Assembly (NCBI RefSeq): GCF_001931755.2
Contig: NZ_CP015510.2
Span: 1,054,001-1,118,000, forward strand
DNA from: Wolbachia endosymbiont of Folsomia candida
Lineage (GTDB): Bacteria > Pseudomonadota > Alphaproteobacteria > Rickettsiales > Anaplasmataceae
Direction of reading: 5' to 3'
Length of the DNA: 64,000 bases
The notes under the pieces are model-generated. The model was given only the letters and a program-made list of their open reading frames with translations. It searched no databases and was not told the origin of the DNA. The position numbers and the translations under genes are program-made. How positions within the stretch are numbered: the first letter of the stretch is position 1; each line of letters begins with the position of its first letter. Shown here in pieces: positions 19,502-28,941 of the stretch.

Positions 19502-20008
19502 CTATATTCCCAACACCGTCTGTAACAAAGCCATTTGATCAACACCGTTAATTCTGCGAATCATGTTTTCAGCATCAATTTCAATGAGTTCATTGCCACT
19601 AATGGTTAATTTATAATAGTGAGCAGCAACTGAACATTTTAATGTAGCTTTCTCGCCAGGTTTCCAGCTACCAAAATCAAATTCTCTGAATATTCCCCTG
19701 AGATTTATAATAACTGCTTCAATATCATTACTACCACTTCCTTGCATCCCACCACGGAGCGTTAAAGAAACTGAACTCCCATCTATGAGTCCAAAAAGTC
19801 TAAATAGCTCTGAATCATACTCTGCAAAAGTAAAATCAGCTTCAAGCTTTTCCATCCCCATATCTATGCTAATTGGAATATCCATTCCTCCTGCTCTGTA
19901 TTCTTCTGTTTTTATGGTAAGCTTTGGCAGAGTGATCTCATCAATTTTCCCTGCATAACCACGACCATCAACGAATACATTAAAGTTCTTTAGGATTTTT
20001 GGTAACAT
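19502..20008 (-). CDS. Major tail tube protein (P2 FII-like)
   Basis: 168 aa. Forms the inner tube of the contractile tail. Seen: the N-terminal LPKILKNFNVFVDGRGYAG, the central DMGMEKLEADFTFAEYDSEL and the C-terminal YYKLTISGNELIEID typical of FII tube proteins. AAGGAG lies five bases before the ATG. It follows the sheath gene by 13 bases. The methyltransferase gene starts three bases after its stop; the conserved last 58 codons occur again at 17204-17385. Confidence 0.93.
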   Translation of the reverse strand: MLPKILKNFNVFVDGRGYAGKIDEITLPKLTIKTEEYRAGGMDIPISIDMGMEKLEADFTFAEYDSELFRLFGLIDGSSVSLTLRGGMQGSGSNDIEAVIINLRGIFREFDFGSWKPGEKATLKCSVAAHYYKLTISGNELIEIDAENMIRRINGVDQMALLQTVLGI

Positions 20009-20021
20009 TTTTGCTCCTTTT

Positions 20022-21221
20022 TTACACTAATTCATTGTTAATTAAATGAGACCTGAAAGTAATCTGCTCAGCTGGATAAGGTGGTGTAAACTCAAAGTCA
20101 AAATACACTTTTCCACTTGCAATATTAGCTGGAGTATTTAGCCCTTGTGATGCGTAACATTTACCACTAATAATTGCTCCTTGAGCTTGTAAATTTGCCA
20201 GGTAAGCATTCACTCCCTCTATAACATCATCTATATAGGTTTTGGTAATATTACGATCAACTGCCCAGAGATGTGCCCTGAGAAGACTATCATTAATTAA
20301 ATCTGCTGTACGTCTAACTGACAAAAAAGCCCATTTATCATCGTTTGAACAAGTTCTATTTCCCCATAAACGATAGCCTTTTTGATGAATAATTGTTGCC
20401 ACTTCATTTTCATTTAAATAGTTAGCACGGCAATTTGCATCACCTAGAGTAAAATCAACAGGTCTACTCGTGCCAACAATACCGTTAATTTCTTGATTTG
20501 AAGGTGACCACCAGAATCCATGCTCGTTATCAATTTTTGCAATTAAGCCAGCAACAAAGGGACTCGCAGGTAAAATTTCCTCTTTTCCACTCGTAAAAAT
20601 TTTAACCCATGGATCAACCGTATAAACACGAGAACTACCAATACTTTTTCTCCATTTGATTGCCTCTTCATCATTGGTATTTGGTCCATCTGCAACTATT
20701 ATGCTTCTCAGCTTCTCTGCTATAGGAATTAGAGCGCTAATCACTGGATTTCTAGACTTCTCAGCATCCAACTCTGTTTCAGGCAACTGATGAGTAAAAT
20801 TAGGTGCGATAAGTATTCTTGGGGCAACATGTATTATACTCTCACTGCTTAAAAAAGCCTCTATGCCTTGGTATTCGCCTGTTTCCGAATCAACTCCACC
20901 GATGATATTTTTAACTGTTTCACCTTCTTTTAGCTTTGGGTCACTATTTTCACCTTCCTCAACTCTGATAACTACTACTGTTGCACCAATTTGTGAAAAG
21001 ATTGAATTCACTGCTTGCAAAAGAGTTCCTTTATTACCTAGTTTTGCTGCTTCTTTTAGGCTTCCTGCAATTAATACTGGTTTGTTTAGTGGAAATTTCT
21101 CCGCATTAGCTTCAGGAGCAGTACCGATCACACCAATTACTGATGATTTACTTGTTCTGATTGTTTTTGGGCCAGAGGTTATTTCAATAACATTCACTCC
21201 ATGGAGAAATTTTCCTGTCAT
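20022..21221 (-). CDS. Contractile tail sheath protein (P2 FI-like)
   Basis: 399 aa. Forms the contractile sheath. Seen: the N-terminal GVNVIEITSGPKTIRTSKSS, the characteristic internal block PASPFVAGLIAKIDNEHGFW, and the C-terminal VDRNITKTYIDDVIEGVNAY plus a final FEFTPPYPAEQITF, all family hallmarks. Length is as expected for P2-like sheaths. First of the sheath-tube pair; sheath and tube are normally made in equal amounts from the same message. Confidence 0.95.
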   Translation of the reverse strand: MTGKFLHGVNVIEITSGPKTIRTSKSSVIGVIGTAPEANAEKFPLNKPVLIAGSLKEAAKLGNKGTLLQAVNSIFSQIGATVVVIRVEEGENSDPKLKEGETVKNIIGGVDSETGEYQGIEAFLSSESIIHVAPRILIAPNFTHQLPETELDAEKSRNPVISALIPIAEKLRSIIVADGPNTNDEEAIKWRKSIGSSRVYTVDPWVKIFTSGKEEILPASPFVAGLIAKIDNEHGFWWSPSNQEINGIVGTSRPVDFTLGDANCRANYLNENEVATIIHQKGYRLWGNRTCSNDDKWAFLSVRRTADLINDSLLRAHLWAVDRNITKTYIDDVIEGVNAYLANLQAQGAIISGKCYASQGLNTPANIASGKVYFDFEFTPPYPAEQITFRSHLINNELV

Positions 21222-21288
21222 ATAAATTGATTAGATAATTTTTATTTCTTGTTAAAAGTGTTCTTGCTGCTTTCTGTGTTTCTGCTGT

Positions 21289-21861
21289 TTACAAATTGGC
21301 TAAAGAATTCTTTATTTGTTGCTCAAAGTTGTCTAAAAAGTTTTTCAGTTCTTCTTGAGTTTTTGCTTCTTTTATTCTTTTTTTAGCTAAATCTTCTAAT
21401 TCTTCACACTTTGCTATTGCTTTTACTGCTTTTTGTGCTTTACTTTGAACGAGTTTTGCCATTTCAATAACTGTAATATTACGTACTCTTGCCAGCGGCT
21501 CAATAATCTGTGTATCTTTTTCGTTTAATTTATCTGGCTCTGAAGCTAAAATGTTCTCTGAGGCTTTGGCTTGGATTTCGTAGGACTTAGCCTTTTGATG
21601 AGAATGGCCTGTGTATTTGTAAGTATAGTTATTAAAATAAATATGAAGACCAGAAAGTGCAGAAGATTTCGTATTTTGTAGTAACTCGTCTTGAATATCT
21701 TTTTCACTACGCTCAGCAATTTTTCCTCCTTCAATTAGACAATAACTTTTTTGCCAGTCAAAATCCTCTGGAGCTTCTTGCCAATTTCCTTCCCCTGGCT
21801 TATTTTCTAGAGTTGTTGTTTCTACTTGCTTGTTGTTTTCAAAACGAATATATACAGGCAT
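21289..21861 (-). CDS. Tail fibre assembly-type protein
   Basis: 190 aa from ATG 21861, chosen because AGGGA lies five bases upstream; an earlier ATG at 21873 lacks a site. N-terminal beta strands (PVYIRFENNKQVE) and the EAPEDFDWQKSYCLIEGGKIAERSE region look like phage tail fibre chaperones (Tfa-type), followed by a long helical C-terminus with an AQKAVKAIAKCEELED stretch. It follows the fibre gene, which is the normal place for its chaperone. Family assignment is moderate. Confidence 0.6.
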   Translation of the reverse strand: MPVYIRFENNKQVETTTLENKPGEGNWQEAPEDFDWQKSYCLIEGGKIAERSEKDIQDELLQNTKSSALSGLHIYFNNYTYKYTGHSHQKAKSYEIQAKASENILASEPDKLNEKDTQIIEPLARVRNITVIEMAKLVQSKAQKAVKAIAKCEELEDLAKKRIKEAKTQEELKNFLDNFEQQIKNSLANL

Positions 21862-21876
21862 GATTTCCCTCATTGT

Positions 21877-23286
21877 TTAATGCCAAAGTTTGTACGTAGT
21901 ATCTAATCCTGGACATTGCCAAGCTTTAAGTGTTCTCTCCACGTCAACCACAAGTCCAGTGGTTAAAAAGTTGCTACGGAAGTTATAAATACCCCACTGT
22001 ATAAATTGACCATAGATCATGTGATATATATAATCTTCCGGAAAAAACTCAGGAGGTTCACCAACTGTCATACCTCCAGAATGTAGATTAGATGATGTAT
22101 AAAGCAATATTGCTACTGTTTTTCCAGCTGGAATTTCTACATTACCAGATGCTGCAAATTCATTACTTTTACTTGTGTATTTGTAAGTATTTTTCCAAGT
22201 AATTCTTGAAATCCTTGACTTATTTGCATTGGTGTTATCAGGCGTTCCAATAAATAATCCTGCTTTTTCATCTTCTCCTGCTGATCCAACAAAGTTTATC
22301 GTCTTACTTATGTTTAAATTGGTAATATTTTTTACAAACACTACTCCAAGAGCAGCATAAGGGTGCTTGTGTATCAGAAGATTATTTGTAAAACCACCGT
22401 ATATGAATACTGGATATGACTCACCGTAGATAAATGTGCCTTTGTTTCCTTCTATGAAACACAACTGTCGTGGTCGATAAAAGCTAACATAACTTGTATC
22501 GTATGTATGGCTACCAGCAAGTAGCTGCAACATGTAATCTGTTTTTGTTATATCACTGCTCCACTCACCAAGCTCAGTTGTAAAAGTTCCATGACCAAAG
22601 TAATTATTTTTTCTACTTAGCACACCAAATAAAAATGGTAATGACCCAGACTCAATCATATTTCGATTTTTTACTTCTTTCATAATTGAAGAACCATTTG
22701 GCACATCATTAACAGTACGAAAATTATCTACTAAACCTTTAAGACCTTCAGTATGATCACTACCAATACTATTTATTGCAGCAATATTGGCATCTTTTCT
22801 GGTATCAAGTACCGATATATGTGAGTCAGATGAGGTTTTTAAAGCATTTAAAGAATTAGTCTTTAGTGTATTGATTTCATTTATAGATTCTGTTTTTGTC
22901 GCAGTTATCGCTGAGATGGAATTTGTCTTATTAGTATTTATATCATTTAAGTGCGATCTTGCAGCATTCAGAAGCTCACTTAACTTTCCATCAGTCATTT
23001 GGACAATATCAGAAACTGCACTCTTATCTACTATTGATTCAAGTGATTTTGCAAGGTATGCAAGCTGATCAGGTGTGCTATTTTCCGCTAAATCCTTTAG
23101 TCTTCTCTGCAAAACATCAATTATTTCTTTTACTGTAGTCATTTGCACAATGTTGGAAATTGACTGTTTATCCGTTATTGATTCAAGTGACTTCGTAAGG
23201 TATGCTAGTTGGTCAGGTGTGCTATTTGCAGCTAGATCTTTAATCCTTTGGTGTAAAGCATCAATTACTTCTTTAGTAATGCTCAT
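21877..23286 (-). CDS. Tail fibre protein with tandem N-terminal duplication
   Basis: 469 aa from ATG 23286, whose ATGA overlaps the stop of the preceding small gene. The N-terminus has two tandem copies of a roughly 45-residue unit (KDLA-x-NSTPDQLAYL, KSLESI and IVQMT in each). A coiled stretch with regularly spaced NALKTSS-type repeats follows (about 105-180), then a beta-rich C-terminal half (about 210-469) that is likely the receptor-binding part. Architecture matches phage tail fibres: attachment end, trimeric coil, globular tip. The adhesin target in a Wolbachia-on-Wolbachia infection is unknown. Confidence 0.75.
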   Translation of the reverse strand: MSITKEVIDALHQRIKDLAANSTPDQLAYLTKSLESITDKQSISNIVQMTTVKEIIDVLQRRLKDLAENSTPDQLAYLAKSLESIVDKSAVSDIVQMTDGKLSELLNAARSHLNDINTNKTNSISAITATKTESINEINTLKTNSLNALKTSSDSHISVLDTRKDANIAAINSIGSDHTEGLKGLVDNFRTVNDVPNGSSIMKEVKNRNMIESGSLPFLFGVLSRKNNYFGHGTFTTELGEWSSDITKTDYMLQLLAGSHTYDTSYVSFYRPRQLCFIEGNKGTFIYGESYPVFIYGGFTNNLLIHKHPYAALGVVFVKNITNLNISKTINFVGSAGEDEKAGLFIGTPDNTNANKSRISRITWKNTYKYTSKSNEFAASGNVEIPAGKTVAILLYTSSNLHSGGMTVGEPPEFFPEDYIYHMIYGQFIQWGIYNFRSNFLTTGLVVDVERTLKAWQCPGLDTTYKLWH

Positions 23287-23483
23287 TGATTTCCCCAAAA
23301 ATTCAAAAAAGTTTCAAAATTAAGCCGTTCAAATGCTTTTTTAAGATGAATATGTTCATTTTCTCTTTGAGTAATATCCTCATCTACTTTTTCAATTGTT
23401 TTGCGGATACGAACAACATCTTCAGCAGCAATATTCTCTGGATGAGGCAAAGGGTATCCTCGTTCTGTTTTATCATTTGGCAT
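23283..23483 (-). CDS. Small tail-region protein
   Basis: 66 aa, charged and probably helical (RIRKTIEKVDEDITQRENEH). It overlaps the downstream fibre gene by four bases (ATGA), and follows the 23504-24691 gene by 20 bases. Tight coupling makes it a real member of the late operon. No family recognised. Confidence 0.65.
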   Translation of the reverse strand: MPNDKTERGYPLPHPENIAAEDVVRIRKTIEKVDEDITQRENEHIHLKKAFERLNFETFLNFWGNQ

Positions 23484-23503
23484 CTTTTTTACCTTTTTAA
23501 AAA

Positions 23504-24691
23504 TTAAGTTACTATTACTCTTAAATTTCTAACTTTAGGGCGATAAACAACTGTTCCACTAAGCACTAATTTTACCCTGGTCTCATTGGCATTAAAGTTT
23601 GTCAGTACATGAGTTCTTTCTACTAGAGCTTCGCCTATTGGTTTTCCTGATGTTAAATTAACTAATTGCCACTCTTCTTTCTTTTTCTGTACATAAACTT
23701 TAATATCTGCAGTACCAGGAATAATAGCGTCATATGTAATTGTGATTTTAGTGTTGGAACCAGCTGAAATGCTCCTTGTTATGTAGTCTGCGGTTTCTCC
23801 AATATTACCAAGAACTATTTGTATTCCTGGATAAAGCACTGGACTTCTTTTTTCTGACCCTTTTAAAGCTGCTTTTACTGTTAATTCTCCAGAGAGTCTT
23901 GAGCGTAACGCCAGTGGCAAATTATCAGCTAGGAAATGTTCTTCTCCTTGTGTATCTGTTAAAATAAATTCAGCGTTAGTATCAAAACCTGCTTTTTCGA
24001 CATTTGCCAGCACAATTAAGTCTGATGTGTGACTAGCTGTAACTCTACCGATGTCAAAAACGTGAAAAAATTCAGTGAATTTTGCAGCAAGAAGCCTAAA
24101 AGTTAAATCCAAATTTTGATGAGGAGTCCAAGTACTTGCATTGCTTGATGAAAGTAATACCCCTACTTGATAAGGCTGACTTGTAACCCAACGGCTGTTT
24201 ACGCTATCATATTTGCCAAGTTCTGCTATTTTGACTGCAGTATCCGAATCATCTGTAAGTAAAACAATCGCATATTCTCTTCCTGCTTCACAAAAGACCG
24301 GAGACCAAGTAATACGTGTTGCTGTACCATTTACATTGATGTCGTTTGATTCAATATGACTTTCAGCAATAACAGTTTGGGAAGGCATTCCAATAGCTGT
24401 TTCACGAATCTGCACAACAACACGTTTTTTACCTCGACTACTAAACCATAAATCTATACCACCAATATGTCTATTTTCGTTTAACGTGAATGTTTGTGCT
24501 AAAGGATCAATACGTTTGCTGGAAAAGACTCTTCTTCGCTCTTCTATGTTAATAGTTTTTTTACCAGTATAAGTTGCTTCGCCATAACTTCCATTATCAC
24601 CAAAAAATTGCACAAGTTTTGTCCCTGCAGGAATATTTCTTGGTACAGTAAATCTTCCTTTTATTTTCCCATTTTGATCAGCAATCAACAT
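23504..24691 (-). CDS. Phage tail/baseplate-region protein, beta-rich
   Basis: 395 aa. AAAGGAAATA lies right before the ATG. Sequence is beta-rich with blocks such as RIDPLAQTFTLNENRHIGGI and IDLWFSSRGKKRVVVQIRET, typical of structural proteins that follow DUF4815 proteins in phages with large fibres. It has no transmembrane or enzymatic motif. The role is probably as part of the fibre or baseplate attachment; this comes mostly from position. Confidence 0.65.
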   Translation of the reverse strand: MLIADQNGKIKGRFTVPRNIPAGTKLVQFFGDNGSYGEATYTGKKTINIEERRRVFSSKRIDPLAQTFTLNENRHIGGIDLWFSSRGKKRVVVQIRETAIGMPSQTVIAESHIESNDINVNGTATRITWSPVFCEAGREYAIVLLTDDSDTAVKIAELGKYDSVNSRWVTSQPYQVGVLLSSSNASTWTPHQNLDLTFRLLAAKFTEFFHVFDIGRVTASHTSDLIVLANVEKAGFDTNAEFILTDTQGEEHFLADNLPLALRSRLSGELTVKAALKGSEKRSPVLYPGIQIVLGNIGETADYITRSISAGSNTKITITYDAIIPGTADIKVYVQKKKEEWQLVNLTSGKPIGEALVERTHVLTNFNANETRVKLVLSGTVVYRPKVRNLRVIVT

Positions 24692-24720
24692 TATTTCCTT
24701 TTCTATAAACTTATATTTAT

Positions 24721-26667
24721 TTAAACTGCAGGCTGAATAACAATCCCATCAAATTTTAATTCCTTAAGTTTTTCATTAGCTGCAAAACCTTCAATCTCAA
24801 AGTTTTGGGTGGCTTCTCTCATAAATGCAGCATCTTTAGATGTTGTTGATAAAAGCTCAGAAGTTTGTGAATTCATTGTAGTACTGAACTCTCTGGTTAC
24901 CGGACTTGACCAATTAGTTTTTACTTCTGCACGATGATCAACATTCATATTAATAGTAACTTTAGCTGGAATAGGATCAAAAGCTTGGTAAGGATTAATT
25001 TTCATCTCTGTGGTTTGTAAAAGTTGCTCAAGTACTGGCTCAAGTTCATAGGGGAGTAGTTGAGGCTTTTTACTATTTTTATCAACATCAACAACTGTAG
25101 CGTTAATTGGTAGGGTAAGCTCTTTATTCACAATTGCTGCAGTTTGAGAAATACCTTGATCACGCATATCATCATCAAAGAATGGGTCAACAAATACTCC
25201 TTTTTTGCTAGTTGGATCCCTTGAATTTGCATCATTACGGAGACGTTCTGTAGCAACTAAAGCATAAAGATCATTTATTCCTTTTTTCATGCTTTCTAAA
25301 TCATTCATCGGGACAGCGTGAATAGCATTATTTATAATTTTTCCCACCTTCCCTTCTTTCCATGTTTGATAAATGTAACAAAGTAGCAATTGTCCAGCTG
25401 GAGCTTTAGGCATTGATGGTTGCCATGGGTGAGCTATGCCTTTTATCCTTCTGACTGTGCCTTTTGCATCTATTGTGATCAAATCATAGCGAGGCATTTT
25501 CCAATCATAATCAACAAGGACCAAAGTACCATCAACAGCTCCTTTTACCCTACATCCTTGCTGACTTATATCTTCTGGAGTTGCACGAGTACGAGCGCGA
25601 TATGTTATTTGGTAACTACTTCCAGGCGCAGGTTCTTTTCCAGGTAGCGACCAATCAACAGTTCCAGCATGTAATTTATAGTCTGCAGTATTTTCATAAA
25701 TAACATTACCTTGCTTAATTTGAATGATTTCGAGCACTGCAGAATCAGGTATAGGATCAACAGCTCCAGAGTATGAACCATGAGTAATAGTGATAGTTTT
25801 TTGTACCGTGATATCTACTTTTTTAATTTCTTTAATTGGAAAATCATTAACTTTGAGCTCCATTATTTTTTGACTATTTGGCTGAAAAGTATGAGGTTCT
25901 GATTCAACTGATTTTATATCTGGGTCTTCATCAAAATAAGCACGAAGACTGTGTGGTAACTCAATTTCATAACCATCAACATGAGCTTTGCCTTCATTCA
26001 CCACAAAAACCTGTTTCTTTTGACTTTCTTTTTCTTCAGTGTGTAGAAACATTACTTCCAAGCCTTCTACAACATAAGAACCATTAGCTTCACGATCATA
26101 ACGAGCTAAGGCAGTCGTAACTAAATTGGCCTGAGGGGGAGCAGAATGCTGAATTAATACTCCATTTTCAACGTTATAAATTGGGTAAAATTCACCGTTT
26201 TCAGGATTAATCGTAGTTATTCCTTCTGCCTGATAACCCCAGGTAATTGTGCTCTTAAGTCTTGCAGCTCCCACTTCTTGATAATTTCTGGTACCAACTG
26301 CAGGATCTCGAAGTGTGTCATCCTCTAGCTCTGTAATAGTTGATTCAGCGTAGAAAACACCTATACGAACGGTAGTATTAATTGGAATAACAAATTTTTC
26401 CCCTTTCACTTCTCTTACTGCACCACGAAGATAGATTTTTCCCGCTTCAAGTGTGGTTTTACCAGTCTCAACGTCTATAATACAATCGCTTCCCGTTATA
26501 ACATCACCATCTCTAAATATTGCATCTCCTATCCCTTTGAGCTTGGAAAGAGCATAATCTTGCATTTCATTTAATTCTGCAGATTGAAGTCCTCTACCAG
26601 CTAAGAACAAACTTCTTTCGTACTTTTTGTCAGGATTGAAGCGGTTATAATAACTATTTAATGTCAT
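24721..26667 (-). CDS. DUF4815-type phage tail protein
   Basis: 648 aa. The N-terminus NSYYNRFNPDKKYERSLFLA plus GLQSAELNEMQ and the following region (about residues 1-560) fit the DUF4815 family of phage structural proteins, found near baseplate and tail-fibre genes. It is beta-rich, with repeated ITYRARTRATPEDIS-type strands, and has no membrane segment. It lies between two other late genes in one direction with gaps of 30-40 bases. The exact position in the particle is unknown. Confidence 0.8.
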   Translation of the reverse strand: MTLNSYYNRFNPDKKYERSLFLAGRGLQSAELNEMQDYALSKLKGIGDAIFRDGDVITGSDCIIDVETGKTTLEAGKIYLRGAVREVKGEKFVIPINTTVRIGVFYAESTITELEDDTLRDPAVGTRNYQEVGAARLKSTITWGYQAEGITTINPENGEFYPIYNVENGVLIQHSAPPQANLVTTALARYDREANGSYVVEGLEVMFLHTEEKESQKKQVFVVNEGKAHVDGYEIELPHSLRAYFDEDPDIKSVESEPHTFQPNSQKIMELKVNDFPIKEIKKVDITVQKTITITHGSYSGAVDPIPDSAVLEIIQIKQGNVIYENTADYKLHAGTVDWSLPGKEPAPGSSYQITYRARTRATPEDISQQGCRVKGAVDGTLVLVDYDWKMPRYDLITIDAKGTVRRIKGIAHPWQPSMPKAPAGQLLLCYIYQTWKEGKVGKIINNAIHAVPMNDLESMKKGINDLYALVATERLRNDANSRDPTSKKGVFVDPFFDDDMRDQGISQTAAIVNKELTLPINATVVDVDKNSKKPQLLPYELEPVLEQLLQTTEMKINPYQAFDPIPAKVTINMNVDHRAEVKTNWSSPVTREFSTTMNSQTSELLSTTSKDAAFMREATQNFEIEGFAANEKLKELKFDGIVIQPAV

Positions 26668-26705
26668 TTTACTTAAATAAAGGTTTATATCTTAAAAGAT
26701 TACAT

Positions 26706-27389
26706 TTAAAACGTAACTACAAACGAGAATGTTTCACGGGTTGCAGCAGTTCTAATTAATGGTACAGTGTGCTCTAATACTAATAAAATTCCTTGCCTCT
26801 CTATATCTTGTGGTTCAAAATATCTTTGTCCTTCAGGCAATTCTTCTTTTACCCTTGTACCAACCATAACTCCTAGTTCCCGTATCACTTGATTTGCTGC
26901 ATCCGTGAAATCGAAGTTAAACTTGAGATAGAGATTATTGGTTGGTACATTTGAGGGTTTAAACCTTCCGGAAGGAGTAATAAGCTCTCCGTTCTCATCA
27001 CCTGCACAGAAAAGAACCTCATCAACAACACGACGTCCGACTTCCTTTAATAGCTTTGTAGAAGTTATGAGTTCTGGTGGTGTGCTTTTGATGTATTCTA
27101 TCGTCACTGTACCATTAGCTGGAATAGCACTATTTTCGACACATTTGACAACACCAGTATTGCTATCAACTATATAATCAACGCTTGGCTGATAAGTTGT
27201 TTGCCCTTGAAAAACTTTCACATCTTTAACTGGATAGTGATCAAGCTTGATTTCACCCTCAACAAAAACTTTCTCGATTTTATGGTTACTTTCCCAGCTT
27301 GCATTACCACTACCCCAAGCAAGATGAATAGGCTGTTCTTTGATACTTGCAGCAATAGCAGCTCTTCCTGATTGTGTTAAGATTGACAT
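26706..27389 (-). CDS. Phage tail-region structural protein, unassigned
   Basis: 227 aa. Starts SILTQSGRAAIAASIKEQPIH and includes the AWGSGNASWE block, both typical of proteins that stand before DUF4815 proteins in phage fibre regions. Beta-rich, no membrane segment. Its ATG overlaps the end of the preceding small gene by 13 bases. I do not know a precise function; fibre-attachment or baseplate role is likely from the neighbourhood. Confidence 0.65.
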   Translation of the reverse strand: MSILTQSGRAAIAASIKEQPIHLAWGSGNASWESNHKIEKVFVEGEIKLDHYPVKDVKVFQGQTTYQPSVDYIVDSNTGVVKCVENSAIPANGTVTIEYIKSTPPELITSTKLLKEVGRRVVDEVLFCAGDENGELITPSGRFKPSNVPTNNLYLKFNFDFTDAANQVIRELGVMVGTRVKEELPEGQRYFEPQDIERQGILLVLEHTVPLIRTAATRETFSFVVTF

Positions 27390-27547
27390 TTTTTCTTAGG
27401 TTTTTTCTTAGTGCTAGGCGAAGAAAGAAGTTTTTCCCAGTCAACCTCACTATCTGGCACTACTGTATCATTTGCAAGCCGCTCATCAGCAATTTTAGAA
27501 AAGTACTTATCTTCCCTCTCTTCCAAAGCCTGGTTGGTAGAAGTCAT
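27377..27547 (-). CDS. Short charged protein at the broken edge of the tail module
   Basis: 56 aa, beginning MTSTNQALEEREDKY and ending in a lysine-rich tail. It overlaps the next late gene by 13 bases, consistent with a real coupled gene. There is an in-frame stop nine codons upstream of the ATG, so it is not an open remnant of a longer ORF, but the DNA just upstream is group II intron sequence, so a longer original protein cannot be excluded. No ribosome-binding site is obvious. Confidence 0.5.
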   Translation of the reverse strand: MTSTNQALEEREDKYFSKIADERLANDTVVPDSEVDWEKLLSSPSTKKKPKKKCQS

Positions 27548-27594
27548 AGTCCTAATCCTCGCGATTGAGTTTCATTTCTATAACTTCCCCGTAC

Positions 27595-27627
27595 GAACCG
27601 TGCATGCAGCTTTCCCGCACACGGCTC
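27595..27627 (-). ncRNA. Group II intron domain V
   Basis: 33-base hairpin starting GAGCCGTG and ending CACGGTTC on the minus strand, with the catalytic AGC triad at positions 2-4, an A-rich loop and a two-base bulge on the 3' arm, which is the standard domain V form. It lies about 30 bases after the maturase stop, as expected. Confidence 0.85.
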
Positions 27628-27656
27628 TCCAATAATAGTGTTCACAATATTTGCTC

Positions 27657-27861
27657 CTATGTGTACAAAGAAAAACATATTTTTGGCTTTGGTAATGGAT
27701 TAACTCGTAGATAGTGTCTAAATTGTTCCCAATTCATACTTTTCCTTTGACTACGTCGGTTTATCCATTTAAACACTAGCTTTTCAATTAGATAGTAGAA
27801 TCTCTTCAACCACATATGGTTTCCACTAATTCCAAAGTAGTTGAAGTGTCCTCTCAGTTTA
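27657..27861 (-). pseudogene. C-terminal part of group II intron reverse transcriptase/maturase
   Basis: Reading the minus strand gives AKLRGHFNYFGISGNHMW, then KLVFKWINRRSQRKSMNW, then YLRVNPLPKPKI and a TAG stop at 27657-27659. This is the conserved maturase X domain and C-terminus of bacterial group II intron proteins. It is separated from the rest of the enzyme by the IS4-type insertion and has no start. Confidence 0.88.
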
Positions 27862-28941
27862 GCTTAATGCATACAGCTTTTGCTATTAGTACAGAAGGTT
27901 TAGCGCTTGGAATATTAGACCAAAAGATTTATTCTAGACCAATTATTTCTGAAGAAATTAAAAATCTAATAAAAAGAAGCCATCGCATTGCTGTTTGTAT
28001 TGAAGATAAAGAAAGCATAAAGTGGTTGGAAGCTTTAAAGAAAACAAACAGTATTATAGATTCAACTCAGACTGAAGCTATAACTGTATGTGACAGAGAA
28101 GCAGATATTTATGATTTTTTTGAACTTGCACATAGTCTTGACTCAGCAGTTTTAGTAAGAGCCGCCCAAGATAGAGAAATAAATAAAAAATCTAGATATT
28201 CTGAAAAGAACAAACAAAAACTATGGAAGCTTATTCAAGGCTTTCCTTGCATGGGGACAATAGATCTTGAAATTCCTGCTAGAGATAACAAGCCAAAGAG
28301 GACAGCATGTTTAGAGGTTAGGTTTGGAAAATTTATGATGAATCCACCTAGAAACAACATCAGATATAGAACAGAAAGACTACCTGATCTACAATTGTAT
28401 GCAGTTTATGTTGTTGAAAAAGACTCTTCCACTGAAACAGATCCGCTAGAGTGGATGCTTTTAACAAATCTTCCAGTCAATACCTTTGATGAAGCTGTTG
28501 AAAAAGTTGGCTGGTATTGTCTTCGATGGAAAATAGAGATATTCCATAAAATTTTAAAATCTGGTTTTAAAGTTGAGGAATGTAGACTTGGAACAGCAGA
28601 AAGATTAATGCGATATTTAACAGTTATGAGTGTTATTGCTTGGAGAATTTTCTTTATCACAACAATTGCAAGAACTAACCCAACATTACCATGTACTACT
28701 TTATTAGCTGAAGAAGAATGGAAGATTTTATATGTTAAAATACACAGAAAACCATGTCCAAATATAGCACCTACCATAAAAGAAGCTGTGTCATGGATTG
28801 CCCAATTAGGAGGTTACTTAGCAAGAAAACACGATCCAGAACCAGGACCTTCTGCTCTTTGGAAAGGGTGGAAACGTCTCTTTGATTTAGCAGAAGGATG
28901 GAGGCTCGCTCATGTACCACATATTTGTGGGTAATAGTAAG
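27862..28941 (+). mobile_element. 5'-truncated IS4-family element inside the intron RT
   Basis: Codons from about 27862 to the stop at 28934 encode most of an IS4-family transposase (LMHTAFAISTEGLALGIL, TVCDREADIYDFFELAH, and WYCLRWKIEIFHKILKSGFK with the catalytic Glu). The N-terminal third is missing; the ORF upstream of 27862 is only antisense to the RT fragment. The right end TGGGTAATAGTAAG (28928-28941) resembles the terminal repeat of the element at 6999-8534. The element is dead for lack of a left end and N-terminus. Confidence 0.82.

Noticed and set aside
27374..27635. Two plus-strand ORFs at the tail module edge
   Set aside because: They lie antisense to the small phage gene 27377-27547 and to intron domains V and VI, both of which have better support.
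27816..27861. First 15 codons of the IS4-type transposase ORF
   Set aside because: They are antisense to the maturase C-terminus, which is well conserved on the minus strand; transposase homology begins only at about 27862.
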